From: CAYQFQ01 sp964416925
Lineage (GTDB): Bacteria; Patescibacteriota; Minisyncoccia; Phycocordibacterales; GWA1-40-21
Direction of reading: 5' to 3'
DNA: 8,343 nt
NCBI GenBank assembly: GCA_964416925.1
Contig: CAYQFQ010000028.1
Span: 1-8,343 of the forward strand
Part shown: one piece after another, positions 5,121 to 8,343 of the stretch
How the letters are laid out: the number at the start of each line of letters is the position of its first letter
Numbering within the stretch: the first letter of the stretch is position 1
Notes under the pieces: model-generated
The model's database searches: none
What the model was told of the DNA's origin: nothing
The model's input: only the letters and a program-made list of their open reading frames with translations
Position numbers and translations under genes: made by a program

Positions 5121-5164
5121 CGCGTACTCCTCTTTTTCTTCTTATCTATCTTTGTTGTTTCGAC

Positions 5165-5521
5165 TTAGTCATTCTTCTTGGTCTTGCTTTTATCCTCCGT
5201 ATTTGTTGAACCACCAAATGTGAATTTCGCTTCTTTCATATCGATGGTCAGGTGGTAGACATTAGTGCCTTTCATTTCAGACCCTTCAGTAACCTCCATT
5301 TTCGACGGCGAAACACCATCGAACATCGAAGCAGAGAACCCGTGTTCCTGCTCGAGTTCCTTGTCACTCAAGACGCTCGTCTTGGTGACAGGCGCCTTAT
5401 CAGGCCGGTTCGTAGCGTCCAACAAAATGAACGCGACAGTAACTACACATCCGATCAGAATCAAAGAAAAAAACATCTCCAAAAAAGTAAAACCACTCCG
5501 ACTTTTCATCTCCTTCTTCAT
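5165..5521 (-). CDS. Type IV prepilin-like protein (pilin or pseudopilin)
   Basis: The 118-residue protein begins with a short basic leader MKKEMKSRSG followed by FTFLEM and a hydrophobic helix to about residue 34. This is the class III signal: prepilin peptidase (PilD) would cut after Gly10 and methylate Phe11, and the conserved glutamate is at mature position 5 (E15). The mature remainder is short, polar and charged, ending in a Lys/Asp/Thr tail, without the disulfide loop of major pilins. It therefore looks like a minor pilin or a pseudopilin-type secretion component. No pilus assembly genes (pilB, pilC, pilD) are in the window, so it must use machinery elsewhere. A GGGGG block (5533-5529) seven bases upstream serves as SD. 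It is first in a two-gene unit with the exported protein downstream, which might be its partner or cargo (inference). Confidence 0.82.
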   Translation of the reverse strand: MKKEMKSRSGFTFLEMFFSLILIGCVVTVAFILLDATNRPDKAPVTKTSVLSDKELEQEHGFSASMFDGVSPSKMEVTEGSEMKGTNVYHLTIDMKEAKFTFGGSTNTEDKSKTKKND

Positions 5522-5575
5522 CTTCTTTCCCCCTTGTTTTGTTCCATTATTGAGCTGTCAAAAAACCAAACAAAC

Positions 5576-5595
5576 AAAAAAAGGCCACCCGACCT
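5576..5595 (-). terminator. Small terminator-like hairpin in the leader of the prepilin unit
   Basis: On the minus strand, AGGTC-GGGT-GGCCT (5595-5582) forms a 5-bp stem with one G-U pair, followed by seven U residues (5582-5576). It lies downstream of the promoter at 5618-5645 and upstream of the prepilin start at 5521. It could be a leaky terminator of alr read-through or an attenuator in the roughly 90-nt leader. The stem is short, so efficiency is doubtful. Confidence 0.4.
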
Positions 5596-5617
5596 CTTTA
5601 TTACTCTATCTTCCACT

Positions 5618-5645
5618 ATTATAGCATATTTACAGTAAAAAGCAA
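5618..5645 (-). promoter_or_regulatory. Promoter of the prepilin/secreted-protein unit
   Basis: TTGCTT (5645-5640), a 16-nt spacer ending in TGC, and a perfect TATAAT (5623-5618) form an extended -10 sigma-70 promoter on the minus strand. This is the best promoter in the window. It lies 20 nt beyond the alr stop codon, and transcription should begin near 5611. Confidence 0.75.
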
Positions 5646-5665
5646 GGGGTATTATATGGCTCTGC

Positions 5666-6901
5666 CTATATGTAGAATTTCTTTATTAAAGGATTGATTC
5701 TTGTAATAAACTCATATGATGAGGCGTTAATTGGACCCACGATATCCCCTATTTTGATGGTTTTCTTACTGTTCTTACCCAGTAATGTCATCTCGTCCCC
5801 CACTTTAACACCTTTTATATCTGTAACATCTATCATAATTATATCCATACACACTCGTCCCAAAACTTTTGCCTGCTCACCTTTTACTAACACATACCCT
5901 ATATTTGAGAGTGCTCGCGCATACCCGTGCCAATACCCTATTGGACAAATAGCGACGACTGAATCTCTTTTTAAAATTTCTGTTCCGTCATAACCGATCT
6001 TACTTCCCTTTGGAAGTTTTTTAACTTCAGCGACAATTGTCTTCCAAGTCATCACAGGTTTCAAGTTGAGTTTTTTCCCAAGACTTTTTTCTATTTCTTC
6101 TGATGGATAAATTCCATATAGTCCTATTCCAATTCTTACCATATCGAAATGAGAATCTAAAAATAGTATTGTCCCGGACGTTGCACAAGCGTGTTTTATA
6201 ACTTCAAAACCTGTTTTTTTAAAAGCGACAGCCCATTTATCAAATTTTTCTATCTGACCTTTCGTATAATCCAAATCTTTAGGATCTTTTGCACTTGAAA
6301 AATGCGTAAACAAACCCTCAACTTTAATATTTGCCTGCCCCGAGATCAATTCTGATTGATTTTTCGGGGTGAAGGTCTTTAAAATCTCAATGACTTTATT
6401 TATATCTTTTATATCAAATCCATGTCTTCCCATTCCCGTATCAACTTTAATGTGTATTCTCAATCTCCTTCTGTCATTCCCGTGAAAACGGGAATCCAGT
6501 TCTGACTTTCTGTATCCCCGGATTCGCGAGGATGACAAAGTCATTTTCTTTATCTCCTCCAACGTCTCAAAACTTGAAACAGCCACACTAATATTATTCT
6601 CGACTGCCTCGATCAACATCTCCGGCAACGTATATCCTAAAACTAAAATAGGTTTCTTTATCCCCTCTCGTCTTAGTGCCAATCCTTCAACAATAGAATC
6701 CACACCAATAAAATCTGTCCCGAGTTTTTCCATCTCATGCGAAAAATCAATCAATCCGTGCCCATAAGCATTTGATTTTACAACCGAGAGAATCTTGCAA
6801 CTTTTTGGAATCAACTTTTTAAATACAGAAAAATTGTGTTTAATAGCTTTTCTATCAATTTCAATCCAAGTTCTTAATCCTTTACGGAGTTCTTTATTCA
6901 C
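5666..6901 (-). CDS. alr: Alanine racemase with two in-frame palindromic inserts
   Basis: This PLP enzyme converts L- to D-alanine for peptidoglycan. Key features are VVKSNAYGHG with the PLP lysine K42, IKVDTGMGRHG (151-161), the substrate/PLP region RIGIGLYGIYP (256-266), GYDGT with the second catalytic base Y304, CPIGYWHGYAR (319-329), and the C-terminal signature GRVCMDIIMIDVT (348-360). Both the barrel and the C-terminal beta domain are complete. The 411 residues exceed the usual 360-390. The excess matches inserts at about residues 122-143 and 178-188, both encoded by palindromic DNA and both in loops between conserved blocks. The start is GTG at 6901, four bases after the stop of the upstream peptidase gene and without a Shine-Dalgarno sequence, suggesting translational coupling. 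The next in-frame Met is about residue 57, beyond K42, so it cannot be the start. Confidence 0.96.
   Translation of the reverse strand: MNKELRKGLRTWIEIDRKAIKHNFSVFKKLIPKSCKILSVVKSNAYGHGLIDFSHEMEKLGTDFIGVDSIVEGLALRREGIKKPILVLGYTLPEMLIEAVENNISVAVSSFETLEEIKKMTLSSSRIRGYRKSELDSRFHGNDRRRLRIHIKVDTGMGRHGFDIKDINKVIEILKTFTPKNQSELISGQANIKVEGLFTHFSSAKDPKDLDYTKGQIEKFDKWAVAFKKTGFEVIKHACATSGTILFLDSHFDMVRIGIGLYGIYPSEEIEKSLGKKLNLKPVMTWKTIVAEVKKLPKGSKIGYDGTEILKRDSVVAICPIGYWHGYARALSNIGYVLVKGEQAKVLGRVCMDIIMIDVTDIKGVKVGDEMTLLGKNSKKTIKIGDIVGPINASSYEFITRINPLIKKFYI
6338..6369. repeat. Palindromic insert II inside alr
   Basis: CCCCGA (6338-6343) pairs with TCGGGG (6364-6369), and ATCAAT (6345-6350) pairs with ATTGAT (6355-6360) around the loop TCTG. 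The hairpin encodes about residues 178-188 of alr (TPKNQSELISG). This falls between GMGRHGF and VEGLFTHF, where family members, from memory, have roughly 11 fewer residues. The reading frame is kept. Confidence 0.7.
6473..6536. repeat. Palindromic insert I inside alr (GTCATTCCCG-type repeat)
   Basis: The 64-bp block starts with GTCAT and ends with ATGAC. It contains a first hairpin, ATTCCCG with CGGGAAT (6476-6493), then AATCCAG, and a second, partly decayed hairpin around CCCCGGATTCGCGAGGATGAC. This is the widespread GTCATTCCCG..CGGGAATCCAG intergenic palindrome, here inside a gene. It encodes about alr residues 122-143 (including SRIRGYRKSELDSRFHGND) without a stop or frameshift, between the EEIKKM helix and the RIHIKVDTGMG strand. 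Confidence 0.85.
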
Positions 6902-6905
6902 GGTC

Positions 6906-7538
6906 TTACTTTAAAGATACAATCTCAAATTTACCATCTTCCACCCATACAGCTTGGTTGTCATAAATAAAAACAAGAGGTTGAGAATATTTTGGTAACA
7001 TTTTCACCGTTTCGATATTTCCTTTTGTGAAATCTTTACTATTAGTGTGAGGCATAATGAGAAAATTGACTAATTTTAAACCAGAAAAGTCTTTTATCTT
7101 TTCAACATCTATATACTCTTTTTCTTCTGGATCAAAATAACACAACTTTAGGTCATCAGCGGCAATCATGGAACCTGCACTTGTGCCTGTATAAACAATT
7201 TTGCCTTTTCTTACATAATCAGTTATTAATTTATCAAAACCTTTCTCCCTAAGTAAATTGATTAGATAGAGGACACTACCGCCACAAAAATGAATAATAT
7301 GTGACTCTTCTAAAAAACTCTTTAAATCGCCTTTAGTAATGGTTCTTAAATCAATATCTGAGATTTTACAACCAAGTTTTTCAAAAGCCTCTCTATCAGT
7401 CCTTATCCACCATGTATCACCTTTATGGGTATCAGATGCATTGGCAATAAAAATTACTTTTTTACCGTTAATTTTTCCCAACTTTGTCTTTAATAATTTA
7501 GCCGTTTTATCAAACGACGACGCAAGAAATAATTTCAT
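6906..7538 (-). CDS. Peptidase S51 family protein (peptidase E-like)
   Basis: The 210-residue cytoplasmic protein has a class I glutamine amidotransferase-like fold. Motifs: KLFLASSF at the N-terminus, an alpha/beta strand KKVIFIANAS (26-35), CGGSVLYLINLL (85-96) at the position of the GGGNT loop of peptidase E, the nucleophile elbow GTSAGSM (118-124) with Ser120, and MPHTNS with candidate catalytic His164. D136 in the YFDPEE segment is a possible third triad member. Enterobacterial peptidase E cleaves N-terminal Asp dipeptides; cyanophycinases share the family, so the substrate here is open. CGGS in place of GGGN is a notable departure. ATG at 7538 has no Shine-Dalgarno sequence and lies just after an extended -10 box. 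It is the first gene of a two-gene unit with alr, four bases downstream. Confidence 0.88.
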   Translation of the reverse strand: MKLFLASSFDKTAKLLKTKLGKINGKKVIFIANASDTHKGDTWWIRTDREAFEKLGCKISDIDLRTITKGDLKSFLEESHIIHFCGGSVLYLINLLREKGFDKLITDYVRKGKIVYTGTSAGSMIAADDLKLCYFDPEEKEYIDVEKIKDFSGLKLVNFLIMPHTNSKDFTKGNIETVKMLPKYSQPLVFIYDNQAVWVEDGKFEIVSLK

Positions 7539-7544
7539 ATAATA

Positions 7545-7553
7545 AATATAGCA
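7545..7553 (-). promoter_or_regulatory. Extended -10 promoter of the peptidase-alr unit
   Basis: TGCTATATT on the minus strand ends six bases before the ATG at 7538, so the transcript should be leaderless. No good -35 is present. The surrounding 13 bases are identical to those upstream of tRNA-Arg (801-813). Confidence 0.6.
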
Positions 7554-7599
7554 GAAAAGAGATTAGAATTCTATTAATAACCTTGGGGGGATACACCAT

Positions 7600-7636
7600 A
7601 AAAAAATTGGCCCGCGAAGTGATTACTTCGCGGGCC
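7600..7636 (-). terminator. Strong intrinsic terminator of the lipoprotein gene
   Basis: A perfect 12-bp stem, GGCCCGCGAAGT (7609-7620) with ACTTCGCGGGCC (7625-7636), has a 4-nt loop. On the minus strand it is followed by AA and seven U residues (7606-7600). It starts 15 nt after the stop codon of the lipoprotein gene. Confidence 0.96.
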
Positions 7637-7651
7637 AGAAAACGTAGCTCG

Positions 7652-8179
7652 TCAACGACTGACTCTGTCCATTGGACACCCAGGCAAACGTGGTACGCTT
7701 TGCTGTCCCAGTGCAGAATCTACAGGCATTGTTCGCGGCATAAGATACACCACGACCTGATTGGCAGACTCATCACTGCCGTCCGTGACCATGTGGCCGG
7801 AGAACGTTCCATCATTTTGAATGCGAATGACCGTGTTAAATCGCGGTTTGATCCACCACCCCATGTAAGAGACGTGGATATACATCACGACCACGTACTG
7901 ATCAGGAACGACACCGGTGACAATACCGGTAACCCTTCCTGCCTGTCCTCGCGGAGGAAAACTTGTGATGTTGATACCCGGGGTCCCAGGAAGTACTTCC
8001 TTGCTTCCGTAGTCACCAGAGCTCGAGTACATCTCCCAGTTCCCGCTCACGGTCGACTGTTCCATCATGTCCGAATTCGCCGGAACATCCGCCTCACTCG
8101 AATCTTCACATCCCGCGATGAAAAGCACCCCGACGAAACAGACGAATCCAATCAGCAATCCTTTTCCGAACCTCTTCAT
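7652..8179 (-). CDS. Secreted lipoprotein of unknown function, 175 residues
   Basis: MKR plus a hydrophobic stretch ends in the lipobox IAGC with Cys24, so signal peptidase II processing and lipidation are predicted. A low-complexity Ser/Glu/Asp linker follows (about 25-55), then a compact beta-rich region (about 75-155). That region contains VTGIVTGVVPDQYVVVMYIHV, then GWWIKPRF, then IQNDGTF, VTDGSD and VVVYLMP. The pattern of a strand, GWW-KP, DGTF and a final strand is reminiscent of carbohydrate- or surface-associated beta-sandwich modules in secreted proteins, but I cannot name the family. The SD GAGGAG (8191-8186) is six bases from ATG, as for the 341-residue exported protein, and both reading frames begin ATGAAGAG (MKRF). 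G+C is high (36 of 60 bases in 8041-8100). It is a single-gene unit with its own promoter and terminator, probably transferred. Confidence 0.87.
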   Translation of the reverse strand: MKRFGKGLLIGFVCFVGVLFIAGCEDSSEADVPANSDMMEQSTVSGNWEMYSSSGDYGSKEVLPGTPGINITSFPPRGQAGRVTGIVTGVVPDQYVVVMYIHVSYMGWWIKPRFNTVIRIQNDGTFSGHMVTDGSDESANQVVVYLMPRTMPVDSALGQQSVPRLPGCPMDRVSR

Positions 8180-8227
8180 GACACGCTCCTCTCTTTGAAA
8201 GACCAGACCGTTTACTATTTAAATTAG

Positions 8228-8255
8228 ATATTAAGAGGTTTTGCGGTTTTGTCAA
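8228..8255 (-). promoter_or_regulatory. Promoter of the lipoprotein gene
   Basis: A perfect -35 TTGACA (8255-8250) is followed after 16 nt by TAATAT (8233-8228), which matches the -10 consensus at four of six positions. Transcription from about 8221 would leave a leader of about 40 nt containing the strong SD at 8191-8186. Confidence 0.6.
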
Positions 8256-8289
8256 TCTGAAAATAATTGTCATTCACCAAATAAAAACA

Positions 8290-8343
8290 ATGAAAGAAAA
8301 TTCCATCTCATATTGTATTAATAGTAGAGAGGTCGTAATAGTT
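8290..8343 (+). CDS. Possible start of a divergent gene, cut by window edge
   Basis: An ATG at 8290 opens a plus-strand frame, MKENSISYCINSREVVIV, with no stop through the last base (18 codons). The direction is divergent from the lipoprotein gene. No Shine-Dalgarno sequence and no good promoter are visible, and 18 open codons are weak evidence in AT-rich sequence. No product can be named. Confidence 0.3.
   Translation, partial: MKENSISYCINSREVVIV

Noticed and set aside
5252..5638. Two overlapping plus-strand open frames opposite the prepilin
   Set aside because: Both are antisense to the prepilin gene and run through its promoter region, with no start signals of their own.
6473..6536. Frameshift or pseudogene in alr caused by the repeat
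   Set aside because: The frame stays open through both inserts, and all catalytic motifs on either side are in the same frame.
7583..8227. 214-codon plus-strand open frame
   Set aside because: It is antisense to the lipoprotein gene and crosses that gene's terminator and part of its leader. The lipoprotein strand has a lipobox, SD, promoter and terminator; this one has none. High G+C makes long antisense frames common.

Overview
The window looks like the chromosome of a Patescibacteria (Candidate Phyla Radiation, Parcubacteria-like) bacterium. The supporting signs are AT-rich core genes, tRNA genes without an encoded CCA end, core genes preceded by almost no Shine-Dalgarno (SD) sequences, one-helix mini-proteins, a minimal DivIC/FtsB-like division protein, and many short palindromic repeats. 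UGA serves as a stop codon, which argues against Gracilibacteria and Absconditabacteria. The lineage is inferred from style, not from a phylogenetic marker search.

Left part (1-2200). Three tRNA genes lie on the minus strand: Phe(GAA), cut by the window edge, Arg(CCU) and Gly(CCC). Between them are a one-helix membrane protein, a glutaredoxin-like protein and the DivIC/FtsB-like protein. The striking feature is that every tRNA gene has a short exact or near-exact copy of its own 5' or 3' end nearby, and each copy abuts a small hairpin element. Read on the transcribed strand the order is always 5' fragment, hairpin, intact tRNA, hairpin, 3' fragment; both sides are present only for Arg. Three of the hairpins belong to one family (CCCC...GGGG) and show compensatory stem changes. 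A 37-codon membrane mini-protein on the plus strand (2082-2195) converges on lepA.

Centre (2205-5645). A full-length lepA (EF-4) has its own promoter, which abuts the terminator of the preceding unit. That unit, also on the minus strand, is visibly richer in G+C. It has a clear promoter, a type IV prepilin-like protein with a textbook processing site, a 341-residue Sec-exported protein of unknown function, and a strong GC-rich terminator.

Right part (5666-8343). A two-gene AT-rich unit encodes a peptidase S51-like protein and alanine racemase (alr), apparently from a nearly leaderless extended -10 promoter. The alr gene carries two palindromic repeats inserted in frame, lengthening the enzyme to 411 residues without disturbing its catalytic motifs. 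A second GC-rich unit follows: promoter, lipoprotein with a C-terminal beta-rich region, and perfect 12-bp terminator. A possible divergent gene start touches the right edge.

Two layers are therefore superimposed: an AT-rich resident genome with SD-less or leaderless genes and hairpin repeats around tRNAs and inside alr, and self-contained G+C-rich cassettes for exported proteins with strong SD sequences, probably acquired by transfer. The tRNA-end/hairpin architecture is the best candidate for something not yet described.
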